Source: Delphinus delphis
Taxonomy: Eukaryota; Chordata; Mammalia; Artiodactyla; Delphinidae
DNA: 64,000 bases
Assembly (NCBI RefSeq): GCF_949987515.2
Contig: NC_082703.1
Span: forward strand, 6,868,680 to 6,932,679
Direction of reading: 5' to 3'
A program made the position numbers and the translations under genes. Each line of letters opens with the position of its first letter. Positions within the stretch are counted from its first letter, which is position 1. Under the pieces are notes generated by a model. The model had not been told where the DNA came from, made no database searches, and worked only from the letters and a program-made list of their open reading frames with translations. Below, one piece after another: positions 45,485 to 56,893 of this stretch.

Positions 45485-46115
45485 AATTGTGATCTAAAAT
45501 TGATTGTGGTCATGTGACCCTCATGCCTCAAATCCTCTGATGGGTCCCTGCAATTGCAGAATTGGCCCCAAACTCTTTTAGCCTGGCGTACTAGACCCTA
45601 TGGACCTGGCTCTTGCCTCTCTGTCCAGGTGTCCTCTGTGTCCACAGCCACAGTCTTTGGTCCACCAAGCAGCTTTCTGGTTCTTTCTCATGTTTGCCAG
45701 ATTCTCAATCTCCTCTGAGTTTCTGTGCTTGCAAACCTGTACATCCTTCTGCATCAATGGCCCTTCTTCATCCTTGGGTACCAAACTAGCTTTTATTCAT
45801 GTATATGGGTCTGTGTCAAGAGGCACCACTGAGAAGCCTTCTCTGGAGTTACTCTCTGCGAGCCAGGCTGGGTTGTGGCCCCTTCTCTGTTCCCAGAGGG
45901 CAGCCCTCCACAGCTCTACTGCAATTTTGGTCCCTTCTATGATCCCCTATGACCCCACACAGCTCTCTTGCAGCTCTAACCTTTGCTATTCTGGTTAATT
46001 TCCTCTGTTAGAAGGTGGGACCCTTGAGGGCAGGGACTGTGTTATCTCTGAATCCCTCAGGGCCTAGGATGCCGCTGGCCAGGAAGCGATTGCCTGGTAA
46101 ATGCCAACTGAATGG
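45485..46115 (+). mobile_element. L2 LINE fossil, 3' region
   Basis: GTCATGTGACCCTCATGCC, CAAATCCTCTGATGGGTCCC, ACCCTATGGACCTGGCTCTTGCC, GAGGCACCACTGAGAAGCCTTCTCTGG, GAAGGTGGGACCCTTGAGGG, CAGGGACTGTGTTATC and TGGTAAATGCCAACTGAATG follow L2 order to its end. Confidence 0.65.
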
Positions 46116-47439
46116 TGATGAGTGATACTGTCCCACGGTCCAGATTCTTTTCCTAGGATGACTGTCTATGGCTGGAGGTTATGGTGGTGGTACTTGTAGC
46201 TGAGTGTTGGAGAGCAGATGAGAACCGGCCCGGCCCGTGTGCCCTCTGGTAGTGCACGGTAAGGCTGGAGGGGAAAGGAGCTTGATCCACAAGACTGGAC
46301 CACATGAATGCTGATGTTGGGGGGTTTACAGGTCGGTCATAATTCGGGCCTGGTGGGGCAAGGCGGTGTATATACGCACACAATGGAATCCTTGACCCAA
46401 ATTCTTCTTTGGTTCAACATCATCCCAAGAGAAAGGAACACCTGAAAATCCCCAAGATGGGATTAGGCCTGGGGAGCATCAGCCTTGGGGGAGACTCAGA
46501 GGGGAGAGATCAGCAGGGCTTTCCCTCTCTTTCTGATGACTAATTTCTCAGCCGCTGCTGGAGCCCTGGTGTGAAAGCACTGTCTCATCAAGGACGCCCG
46601 CGACACTAACACCACGGCCACCTGGATACCTGCCCCCAGCTCCGTGGGGGTGACAGTAGGCTCTGGGCAAGGGGCAAGCATGAACTCTAGCCCTTGGCTG
46701 AAGAGGACAGATGGGTGAGGGAGAGGGCCGTCCCTGAGAGATTCGGAGGCTGAAGAGCTCCCAACCCCAGCGCGAGCTGCGGGTAACGTACGGCTTAATT
46801 TCCTCTCAAATTAGACACTTGATAAAAAAAGTTATTATATCTGTCAAATTGCCAGGGAATTTTATGGGCCTGATAAGCTGAGAACCACTGCTTTACAAAC
46901 GTTGATGGGATGCTCCAGTACCTGGAAAACAATTTTATGGCCGCCCAGGCTACTGACAAATTGCAGATACTGATGAAGCCATAAAGTTACAACAACATTA
47001 AAATATAATGAGAGGTTATTGCACGCAGGGAGGCTCTTAACCAACAGCCACAGCTGCACTCAGCTGGCGAGTCGGGCTCACGCTTCCTCTGGCAGAGGGA
47101 GATGGTCCCTTTAGGGCCAGGTCTGAGCTCCCAGGGGACGCTGGGGGGTGTTTCCTCCAGGGCAGAGCAGAGAACGGGGAGAAGAGCCCCTCACTGTGAG
47201 CTGGGAGGCATTAGACATTGCTCTCAGTATCGTATTTTGGGGGAGCCCGGGACGTAAGACTCGGCAGAGAAGGAGGGCTCTGTGTCTGTCCCACACGCCA
47301 GGACGTGTATGCGACACTCTTTCCGGAAGTGGGAATTCCCTCCTGGACTCTTTGTTCTTGATGCTGACGGAGCTTCTGTGCCCCATGTGTGGAATTCCCT
47401 GCTCCATGGATGGGACAAATCAAACGGTCCTTGTGCAGC
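46116..47439. other. No gene seen
   Basis: About 1.3 kb with no recognised gene or transposon. An AT-rich patch at 46790-47010 (CTTAATTTCC, AAATTAGACAC) is repeat-free. Confidence 0.5.
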
Positions 47440-47640
47440 ATTCACCAAAGGCAGGCGTCATGAGATGCCAAAGGGAAAAAGGACCTGGCTTCCACCTCTA
47501 CAGAGCTGCCGTCTAGCAGGGAGGTGGGACAGATGCCAGAGGAGATAAAGATACAGGGCAGAATGGACTAAGCATTGGCCAAGTCACACAGGAAGCGCTT
47601 CTGCAGGGGAAGAGGAGAAGCTGGTGCTCTCTCACTGCTT
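47440..47640 (-). mobile_element. Possible L2 fossil, antisense
   Basis: CTACAGAGCTGCCGTCTAGC, GGGAGGTGGGACAGATG and AGATAAAGATACAGGGCAGAATGGAC loosely match antisense L2. Tentative. Confidence 0.35.
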
Positions 47641-48164
47641 CTTTTTGCCTCTCTGTGCCTGGGTCAAGCTGAGATTTTCTTGAGCGCCATCTGTCATCCA
47701 GGGAAGCAACAATTCTCATCACTGGCCTCCCTAAAAGAGAATGTCAATCGAAGCCCAGACCTCCCGAGTCCCAGAGTGGCTTTGCTGGCCTCTCTCAGTC
47801 CTGGAAGCCTTGCATGGCCCGAAAGGCCTGAATTTCCTTCTCCGGCCTTCCCTCCCGGATGGAGGCCACCTGTTTGGTTCCTTTCGCCATAGTGCCTAGG
47901 CTCTGGTCCTCAGCACAGAGGCTGGCAACTTCTCAGAATGGGTAGGTAGATTCTTCACTGAGGGTCTCCTGTACCAAGCACAGACCCAGGCTTTACGTGC
48001 CCTGCCATTCATCCGGGGAAGACACGGATGCGGATGTGCAGCCCGTGGCATCCGGGCTGGGAGGTGGAATGAAACACTTTTAGGGAACTCGTGTAATAAG
48101 TCAGTAGATAAACATCAGGAATCAGAGAGGGGGGCCTGGAGTCAGGGGGATGGAGAATGAATCC
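47641..48164. other. No gene seen
   Basis: Nothing recognised. Confidence 0.5.
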
Positions 48165-48848
48165 TGACCCAGGACTTACAGCTGAGTGGCCCGGGGCAGG
48201 TTATGTAGCATCTTTGTGCTTTAGTTTCTCTTTTTCTCGATCTATCAATATAGGTATCATATTATATTTATATTACATTTATTGCAGGCAGACCTCAGAG
48301 ACACTTCGGGTTCAGTTCTAGACTATGGCAATAAAGCTAATATAGCAATAAACCAAGTCACATGAATATTTTTTAGTTTTTTAAGACATAATGCAATAGC
48401 ATTATGTCTTAAAAAAACAACGCACATACCTTAATTAAAAATTACTTTATTGCTAAAAAGTGCTACCCATCCTGAGCCTTCAGTGAGTCGTAGCGGTAAC
48501 ATCAAAGTTCACTGATCACAGACCGTCATGACACATATAATAATAATGTAAAAGTTTGAAATATTTTGAGAAGTATCCAAATGTGACACAGAGACACAAA
48601 GTGAGCAAATGCTGCTTGAAAAATTGTACCAATAGGCTTGCTCGAGGCAGGGTTGCCACAAATCCACAACTTGTAAAAAACAGAATATCTGGGAAGCACA
48701 AAAACTCAGGTCTGCCTGTATTTGTATATTTATTATTTTGTATTTATACTCATTTAAATTATCTACCCATAGAGTTGTCAGGAGGGTTAACTGAGCGAAT
48801 AGATACAGAGTCCTGAGAACCGGGCCTGGCCCAGAGTAACCCTCAGCT
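48165..48848 (+). mobile_element. MIR SINE split by a Tigger1-type element
   Basis: The MIR head and core (ACAGCTGAGTGGCCCGGGGC, GTGCTTTAGTTTCTC) lie before 48284. The MIR tail (GTCAGGAGGGTTAACTGAGCG, GGGCCTGGCCCAGAGTAACC) resumes at about 48750. The two halves make one element with a DNA transposon inside. Confidence 0.6.
48285..48718 (+). mobile_element. Tigger1-type nonautonomous element (internally deleted)
   Basis: Ends are inverted: CAGGCAGACCTCAGAGACAC on the left and the complement (CTCAGGTCTGCCTG) on the right, followed by TA. The interior matches both flanks of Tigger1 (GCAATAAAGC near the left end; TTGCTAAAAAGTGCTACCCATC; TGAGCCTTCAGTGAGTCGTA; TTGAAATATTTTGAGAAGTA; TGCTCGAGGCAGGGTTGCCA), with the transposase gene deleted. 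It contains a perfect hairpin at 48377-48416. Confidence 0.85.
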
Positions 48849-48950
48849 AATGTCGTTATTGCCATTTATTGAGCACCTGCTATTCATTAGACTCCTTACT
48901 TCACATGAATTATCTCTTTAATAGTCACAATATTCCTAACAAGTGTCATA
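48849..48950 (-). mobile_element. MIR SINE, antisense, first part
   Basis: GCCATTTATTGAGCACCTGC and ACTTCACATGAATTATCTC match antisense MIR. The remainder resumes at about 49738, after the L1-derived insertion. Confidence 0.65.
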
Positions 48951-49204
48951 TAATATCGCTTATATGTGGAATCTAAAAAAAATGATACAAATGAACTTAT
49001 GTATAAAACAGAAATAGGTACACAGACATAGAAAAACTTATGGTTACCAAAGGGGAAGGGGGGGGAGGGATAATTTAGGAGATTGGGATTGACACATACA
49101 CACTACTAAATATAAAATAGATAACCAACAAGGACCTACTGTATAGCGCAGGGAACTCTACTCAATATCTTGTAATAACCTAAAAGGAAAAGGAATCTGA
49201 AAAG

Positions 49205-49239
<35 letters not shown>

Positions 49240-49712
49240 TAACTGAATCACTTGGCTGTACCCCTGAAACTAACATGACATTGTAAATCAACTATACTTC
49301 AGAACAAATGAACAAAAATCAGTGATGAAATTTTAAAAAGGCAGTGTTATTTTAACGATCCAAAAATTTCTTTTTTTTTAGATGAAAAGGAGGATTTGGT
49401 TTTTAAAAATTGAGCCATCAGGGCTTCCCTGGTGGCGCAGTGGTTGAGAGTCCGCCTGCCGATGCAGGGGACATGAGTTCGTGTCCCGGTCCGGGAGGAT
49501 TCCACATGCTGCGGAGCGTCTGGCCCGTGACCCATGGCCGCTGAGCCTGCGCGTCTGGAGCCTGTGCTCCGTGACGGGAGAGGCCACAACAGTGAGAGGC
49601 CCGCGTACCGCAAAAAAAAAAAAAAAAAAAAAAAAATTGAGCCATCAATGTGTGACGTATTATGACACACTTTAATTTATAAATTGAATGGTTAATAATC
49701 TTAAAAAATATT
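48951..49712 (+). mobile_element. 5'-truncated L1 tail with candidate 3' transduction
   Basis: 48951-49305 is an L1 3' untranslated region (CCTACTGTATAGCGCAGGGA, CTGAATCACTTGGCTGTACC, GTAAATCAACTATACTTC). The usual AATAAA at the end is replaced by AGAACAAA. About 200 further bases of non-L1 sequence follow, and these were later split by a CHR-1. CACAATATTCCTAACAAGTGTCATA is at 48926-48950. A copy agreeing at 21 of 25 positions is at 49713-49737, as expected for a duplicated target. An (AT)n run lies at 49207-49236. Confidence 0.7.
49421..49631 (+). mobile_element. CHR-1 SINE
   Basis: Complete CHR-1 with a pure A tail. Exact 16-base target-site duplication AAAAATTGAGCCATCA at 49405-49420 and 49632-49647. 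Confidence 0.95.
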
Positions 49713-49737
49713 CATAATATTCCTAATAAATGTCAAA

Positions 49738-49870
49738 ATATCATCAACTCTATTTTATAAACGTAGAAACTGAGTGAGACTCAGGGAGGAAAATTTACTT
49801 GGTGGATGGCAGAGCTTGAATTCAGAACTGGGCGGCTCTGATTTCAAAGTCCTTGCTTGAGAGGTGAAGT
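49738..49870 (-). mobile_element. MIR SINE, antisense, second part
   Basis: CTATTTTATAAACGTAGAAACTGAG, GACTCAGGGAGG and GGATGGCAGAGCTTGAATTCAG continue the antisense MIR begun at 48849. Confidence 0.65.
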
Positions 49871-50604
49871 AAGCCCTGGGGCAGACACCTGGGAGATGGG
49901 GAGAAGCCACACATACATCCTGCTCAGCATGACACCGTCCCTGTGACTAAAACTAGGGCTCTGTTGACTTTTGGTTCTAGAAGTTCAGCCTGGAAGGTGG
50001 TCTGATCAAAGCCATCAGGTGTGCAGGTCATGAGAGACGGTCCACCTGCCCCAGGGTAGCAACATTTTACAATGAGCAATGGAAACATATCAGGAGATGA
50101 CAGGCCGTCCATCTTTTGGATTGTATTTGTAGGAGGAGATGGGCAGGTTTGAGGGACAATGAGAAGCTTGCAGGACAATGTCATCTATGGGCTTCTCTTT
50201 TAGGGTACAGTGTAGCGAGTATGTGACACAGAACAATAGTACTCAGAGACTCCTTATTCATTCACTCCCACTTATGCATAATTTATTCCTCTAAATTTGA
50301 TGGTTCACAACTACCTAGGAAATGGCTTCACTGTACTAGGCACTGGGGCTCGGTAGTTGGATGAGAAAGGGCGTGGGCACTCCTGACTGCCATGATGTCT
50401 ACACCTGCACAGTGTGTCAAACACGATAACAAAGGGAGATAGTGCGTAGGGACAGTAGGGAAATCATGCCCCCAAGTGACCTTGGGAAGGCCCCAATCGG
50501 AGGCTGTGCTGAACTTCCTTGGCCAGAGAGAGTCAGGACATTCACATTCCAGTTTCTCTCCTCTTCTCTTAAGAATACCGCTCCTTGGGTCTAGGCTGTG
50601 AAAG
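49871..50604. other. No gene seen
   Basis: Nothing recognised. Confidence 0.5.
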
Positions 50605-50745
50605 TATTGGTGATGATAACAAACATCTGGGTAGCACTTTACCAAAGGGCACAATGGCCCCATCAGGCAGCTGTCATTGTTAGTCCCATCTGATACATTA
50701 AGAAATGCCACCGCCCGAGAGGTGATGTCATTGGCCCAGTGTTGT
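50605..50745 (-). mobile_element. MIR SINE fragment, antisense
   Basis: GGTAGCACTTTACCAAAGGG, GTTAGTCCCATCTGATACATTAAG and GAGAGGTGATGTCATTGGCC resemble antisense MIR. It explains part of the 158-codon minus-strand frame at 50328-50804. Confidence 0.5.
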
Positions 50746-50814
50746 TGGTTTACCATTGGTTCCCAGTAGAATGTGGTTCCCACATGAGTGGGACTTCTCA
50801 TCATTTGGGCTGCT

Positions 50815-50900
50815 ATTCACTGGCAGATTGCCGGCACCTGGAAGGGTACCTGGTACATGGTGGTCACTGGATAAAGGTCTTGTTGGATGAGTGAATAAAA
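50815..50900 (+). mobile_element. L2/MIR tail fragment
   Basis: CACCTGGAAGGGTACCTGGTACATGG, GGTCACTGGATAAAGG and TTGGATGAGTGAATAAA resemble an L2 3' end. Confidence 0.4.
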
Positions 50901-52554
50901 CCCAGACTCTACTCGATTCCAACACACACGTGTTGTCTACCGTGTCACCAGCTCCTTGGCCTAGAAATGAGCTTCTGTGAGAGAAAACGTTACAAACAGT
51001 GATTACTTTCTTCTCTTATCCAGGTACAAGGTTTTAGTTGTTTGTACAAAGCACACTCAGCTGGGACCTCTCCAAGGTACTCGGTGACCATAAGCACCCT
51101 GGGTGGGGGGGGGGGCAGGTGAGGGTGTGCTTGCGGAGGTGGGAGAGGGTTGGCATAGTGAGGTCTTTGCCTGGTGGCTGACCAAGTTGGGAGCAATCTT
51201 CTAGCCATTTCAGCTCATCAGATAGGGTCCCACTGTGGCCCAGCTGGAATGAGACATAAACAAAGTAGCCTTCTGCATGCCAACAAGAGTGGAAATAAGA
51301 TGTGTCAGCAAGACAAACCCTCTCATTGAGAGTCCTCCGCAGTACCGATTAGAAGCGCAGTCCAGAGTCTGCAGGTGGCAGGGGAGAGCCTGTGGTTAAG
51401 AAAAGGGGAATATTAACTGGCACACTGGGCCATAATGGAAAATGTCACCTTTTCCAATTCCTTTGAAATAGTCACCTGGGGTATGTTTTATGATACTGCT
51501 GCCCTGTTTTCAACAGGGTCACTTCTCCTCCCGGGGACCTTGGGAGAGGACGGAGTTGGGAATAATGGAGAAGCCAGGACAGAGCATCAGTCTCCGTGCC
51601 TGCCACATTCTAGATGCGGGCTATGCCTCTCTGCATCCCACCACGGAGATGCTGTCTGTCTCAGAGAGTGATGCTCTCCCACTTGTCCTCATTCTCCTGG
51701 ACACTGCAAATAGGTCTAAACATCTTCACTTCCTCCTGCAGGAGTGGAGCTGGTGAATAGCTGGTCCCCCCAGAGGCACCTGTGGGTCAGCACAGACAGC
51801 TAGGTACCCACTGTGAGCCGGCAGCAGTGGATCTGCCTATCAACCATTTTTAAGTCTTTTATCACTTTCTGGAGCATCAGCCACTGTAGGGGTATCTTGG
51901 TGTTGCCACATTTTCCAAAGGTGGGGCAGTGGTACCAAATCCCGACACAGTGACGAACATGGTGATATTTCTGAAGTACATCCAGACTTACGAATGTTCA
52001 GGAGGCTTTACCCCTCCAAAAAAATACCGCATACTGGTCAGGACAACAAGGAGATGCAAGGGAAATGAAACCTGGCAGAAAGAATGCTCAGCACAGTATA
52101 GTAAGAGGAAGAAAAAAAGGTTTCTTTTCTATCTTATTAAAAAAAATAATGTGACATTTATTAATGTCCCTCATGCTCAAAACCAATTGCTTTTTAATGT
52201 GTACCAAAATGCATTTAACCTTGACATGGGTGTGATGCAAATTCACTGCAGTGGGGCTGGTGATGTCGGAAGGTAACATTGACCTGTGTGGGTGCCTGCT
52301 GGGTTCACTGCTATTTGTGTGTGCCTTGGGTGGGGCAGTGTCTGGGGCTCTCAGAACAGTGCCTATCAGCACTTCATCAAGGTGGGCTCCAATAGACTCT
52401 TTGGGCTGAGGGCATGATCACTTTCTTGAAGAGTTTGGTCATTAATGACAAAACAGAGAATGAAGAGGGTTAGGTGTCTTTGCAGAATGGACAAAGGAAA
52501 CGTAAAGAATTGTGGAGTTGTTCCTGGGGACTGCAAAACGATGGCATGGTGCAA
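50901..52554. other. No gene seen
   Basis: About 1.65 kb with no recognised gene or transposon. It has a G-run at about 51104-51115. Confidence 0.5.
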
Positions 52555-52700
52555 GGAGCCCGAGGGGGCTTGGATTTGAATCCAACTCCTCTGTTGTCAA
52601 TTGTCCATGTGACCTTGGGTACGTTATCTCCATCCTGTGGCTGGCCTTGGGTTTCTCATCTATAATATGAGTGGGTTGGGCTAAATGATTTCTAAGCACC
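52555..52700 (+). mobile_element. MIR SINE fossil
   Basis: TTGGATTTGAATCCAACTCC, GTGACCTTGGGTACGTTATC, GTTTCTCATCTATAATATG and GGCTAAATGATTTCTAAG follow MIR order. Confidence 0.6.
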
Positions 52701-52789
52701 TCTTGTGTTTTACTTTCTGTCTTCACTGCACAGTTCAGGCATTCCTCATGTCCATCTACGTTTCAGAGGGGGGGTTGTCTCCTAAGTGC

Positions 52790-52922
52790 CCCCTGCTTGT
52801 CACTTAACCCACATTCTGTCTTCCTACCCTCGGGGTGGTCTTTCTAAATATGTAATCTTTATCATGTGACTCCCACCTAAAACCCTCATGCCTATGGGAT
52901 AAAGACAGAACTCCTTGCCATG
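52790..52922 (+). mobile_element. L2 LINE fragment
   Basis: TTATCATGTGACTCCCACCTAAAACCC, TCATGCCTATGGGATAAAGACAG and AACTCCTTGCCATGG match an L2 segment that ends where the old L1-like sequence begins. Confidence 0.5.
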
Positions 52923-53577
52923 GATATAAATAAAAACATAGAGGATACAGATAACATAATGAAGTGTGATTTCTCAGTTATATATGGAATCATATTCCCC
53001 ACAAAACCAAGATGCTCATTCTCTCAAAAGGCCAGTGAGACATCTACACAAGCTGAAATTTTATAGTAATAACCTCCCTGAAGCAGAAAGTTTATCAGCC
53101 ACATTTTCTGACTGCAATGGATCAATGCATTAAAATTCAAACTTACAAATAGAATAATATTTGCCAAATACTTTAAAAATTTGAGATGAAAATAAAAAAA
53201 CCCTCCAAAACCTAAAGCAACTTAAAAAAACCTGTGATGGGCAGAAAGGGAATCAAAATAGAAATGACAGGTTATTTTAAATTATTATAAGCCTGAAACC
53301 CTGCATAGCGAAAGTTATGGAATGTGACAAAATCTCTTTTTAAAGCATGCTTCATATGCTCAATGGACTTTATTAATTAGAAAAAGTGAAAAGTAATAAT
53401 TGAATTCAAGAAGCAAAAGGAATAAAAATAAAGAAAACCAAGGAAGGTAAGAGGTAAGAATCAGCAAAAATAAAACCAGAAATGAATGAGTTAGAAAGAA
53501 AAAAAAAAAAGAGGTGGTTCTTTAAAAATACCACCCCCCCAATTAAAAAGATTATACTTTGACAAGAAAAATATTTC

Positions 53578-54291
53578 ATGTATCAGTTTTCTATGGCTAG
53601 TGTAACAAATAACCATCAATTTCGTGGCTTAAAAGAACACAAATTTATTCTCTTACAGTTCTGAGTCAGTTTCAGTGAGCTACGGTCACTGTCACGGTGT
53701 GGGCAGGGCTGACATCTTTTGGAGGCTCTAAGGGAGAGTATTTCCTTGCCTTTTTAGATCCTGGAGGCATCTGCATTCCTTGTCTCATGACCTCTTCCTC
53801 ACATCACTCTAACTTCTTGCTTCTGTCACCATATCTCCCACTTCCTTCTTTGACTTTCCTGCCTCTCCCCCACCTTTTTTTTTTCTTTTTTTTTTTTTGC
53901 GGTACGTGGGCCTCTCACTGATGTGGCCTCTCCCGTTGCGGAGCACAGGCTCCGGACGCGCAGGCCCAGCAGCTATGGCTCACGGGCCCAGCCGCTCCGC
54001 GGCATGCAGGATCCTCCCAGACCGGGGCACGAACCCATGTCCCCTGCCTCGGCAGGCGGACTCTCAACCACTGCACCACCAGGGAAGCCCCTGCCTCTCC
54101 CCCTTTTATAAGGACTTTTGTGATTCCATATAGGAGTCACCTGGTTAATCCACACTAATCTCGTCATTTCAAGATCCTTACCGTAGTCGCATCTATAAGT
54201 CCTTTTTGCCTTACAAGTTGAAATTTACAGTTTCTGGGGATTAGGACAGGGATATCTTTTGGGGGAGATTTTATTCAGCCTACCACAGTGC
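53578..54291 (-). mobile_element. MLT1-type MaLR LTR, antisense, split by CHR-1
   Basis: TATCAGTTTTCTATGGCTAG, TAACAAATAACCATCAATTT, GGCTTAAAAGAACACAAATTTATTC and TCTTACAGTTCTGAGTCAG open the element. After the SINE come TTATAAGGACTTTTGTGATTCC, TAATCCACACTAATCTCG and TTTATTCAGCCTACCACAG. No internal genes. Confidence 0.75.
53872..54089 (-). mobile_element. CHR-1 SINE, antisense
   Basis: Reverse complement of CHR-1 with a T-rich left end. Exact 14-base target-site duplication CCTGCCTCTCCCCC at 53858-53871 and 54090-54103. It lies inside the MaLR LTR. Confidence 0.95.
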
Positions 54292-54725
54292 ATAACCACA
54301 AATGTTTTCAAATTAAATATTAAAAACGTTAAGGAAATATTATATGCAGCATGATTCCAATAAATCTGAAAATCTAGATGGAATGGTTTTCCTCATCCTG
54401 GGAAACTGAAAATGTTTCCAAAACATTCCAAAATTGACTCAAGAATATATAAAAAATAGACAACAAATTGCCCCTTCCCTTTGAGGCTCACCAAAAAGGC
54501 ACCAGGTCTGGATAGTTTTGTGGGCAATTCCATAATAACAAAAACAGAATACTGAGATCACATACATTTCTCCAGAGCATAACAAATATGGAATATCTTC
54601 AACCTCAATTTTTGACTCATAATGAAACTTGACAAAGTATCTCAAAGGAAAAATAGAGATCAATTTCACTTGACTAAAGACATAAAAATCCTGAGAAAAA
54701 TATTAAGTCAAATATAGCAATATAG

Positions 54726-56893
54726 AGAGACCCTCAAGATGGCGGAGGAGTAAGACATGGAGATCACCTTCCTCACCACAAATGCATCACAAATACATAT
54801 ACATGTGGAACAACTCCTACAGAACACCTACTGAATGCTGGCAGAAGACCTCAGACTTCCCAAAAGGCAAGAAACTCCCCACGTACCTGGGTAGGGCAAA
54901 AGAAAAAAGAAAAAACAGAGACAAAAGTATAGGAAGGGGACCTGCACTTCTGGGAGGGAGCTGTGAAGGAGGAAAGGTTTCCACACACTAGGAAGCCTCT
55001 TTGCGGGCGGTGACGGGAGGTGGCAGCAGGGAAGCTTCGGAGCCATGGAGGAGAGCACAGTAACAGGGGTGCGGAGGGCAAAGCAGAAAGATTCCCACAC
55101 AGGGGATCGGTGCCAACCAGCACTCATCAGCCCGAGAGGCTTCTCTGCTCACCCGCCGGGGCAGGCGGGGGCTGGGAGCTGAGGCTCCAGCTTCGGAGGT
55201 CAGACCCCAGGGAAAGGACGGGGGTTGGCTGTGTGAACACAGTCTGAAGGGAGCTAGTGCACCACAGCTACCTGGGGGGGAGTCCAGGAAAAAGTCTGGA
55301 ACTGCCTAAGAGGCAAGAGACCACTGTTTCAGGGTGCACGAGAAAAGAAAAGGGGAATTAGAGCACTGCCTAAACGAGCTTCAGAGATGGGTGTGAGCTG
55401 TGGTTATCAGCACAGACCCCAGAGATGGGCATGAGATGCTAAGGCTGCTGCGGCCGCCACCAAGAATCCTGTGCGCAAGCACAGGTCACTATCCACATCC
55501 CCCCTCCCGGGAGCCTGTGCAGCCCACCAATGCCAGGGTCCCGTGACCCAGGGACAACTTCCCCAGGAGAACACACGGCACCCCTCAGGCTGGTGCAACG
55601 TCATGCTGGCCTCTGCACTGCAGGCTCACCCCGCATTCCGTACCCCTCCCTCCCCCCGGCCTGAGTGAGCCAGAGCCCCCTAATCAGCCGCTTCTTTAAC
55701 CCTCTCCTGTCTGGGCGAAGAACAGACGCCAGAGGGTGACCTACATGCAGAGGCGGGGCCAAATCCAAAGCTGAGCCCCGGGAGCTGTACAAACAAAGAA
55801 GAGAAAGGGAAATTTCTCCCAGAAGCCTCAGGAGCAGCGGATTAAATCTCCACAATCAACTTGATGTACCCTGCATCTCTGGAATACCTGAATGGACAAC
55901 GAATCATCCAAAAATTGAGGCAGTGGACTTTGGGAGCAACTATAGACTTGGGGCTTGCTTTCTGCATCTAATTTGTCTCTGGTTTATTATCATTGGTAGA
56001 TTTGTTTATTGATTTGGTTGCTCTCTTTCTTTTTATATATATATAGACATGTTTTTCCTTCTTCTCTTTTTGTGAGTGTGTATGTGTATGCTTCTTTGTG
56101 CGATTTTGTCTGTATAGCATTGCTTTTACCATTTGTCCTAGGGTCCTGTCTGTCTTTTTGTTTTTTTTAGTGTAGTTTTTAGTTCTTGCTATCATTGGTG
56201 GATTTGTTTTTTGGCTTGGCTACTCTCTCTTCTTTCTTTCTTTTTAATTTTATTACTTAAAAAAATTTTTTATTTAAAAAATATTTTTTTATTTTTAATT
56301 TTAATAAGTATTTGATTTTTTCTTTCTCTCTCTCTCTCTTTCTTTCTTTCTTTTTTTTTCTCCCTTTTCTTCTGAGCCATGTGGCTGACAGGGTCTTGGT
56401 GCTCTGGCCGGGTGTCAGACCTGTGTCTCTGAGGTGGGAGAGTCGAGTTCAGGACATTGGTCCACCAGAGACCTCCCTGCTCCATGTAATATCAAACAGT
56501 GAAAGCTCTCCCAGAGATCTTCATCTCAACACTAAGACCCAGCTCCACTCAACGACCAGCAAGCTACAGGGCTGGACACCCTAAGCCAGACAACTAGCAA
56601 GACAGGAACACAATTAGCAGAGAGGCTGCCTAAAATCATAATAAGGTCACAGAGACCCCAAAACATACCACTGGATGCAGTCCTGCCCACCAGAAAGACA
56701 ACATCCAGCCTCAACCACCAGAACACAGGCACCAGTCCGCTCCACCAGGAAGCCTACACAACCCACTGAACCAACCTTAGCCACTGGGGTCAGACACCAA
56801 AAACAATGGGAACTGTAAACCTGCAGCCTGCGAAAAGGAGACCCCAAACACAGTAAGTTAAGCAAAATGAGAAGACAGAGAAACACATAGCAG
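54726..56893 (+). promoter_or_regulatory. L1 5' untranslated region / internal promoter
   Basis: About 2.1 kb before the ORF1 remnant. It starts with GATGGCGGAGGAGTAAGAC, wording typical of L1 5' ends. It continues through a CpG-containing, GC-rich stretch and then a T/CT-rich stretch with a (CT)n run near 56318-56355. In active L1s this region drives RNA polymerase II transcription of the element. Activity here is not shown. Confidence 0.7.

Noticed and set aside
50328..50804. 158-codon minus-strand frame
   Set aside because: It overlaps a MIR fossil and has no recognisable domain.
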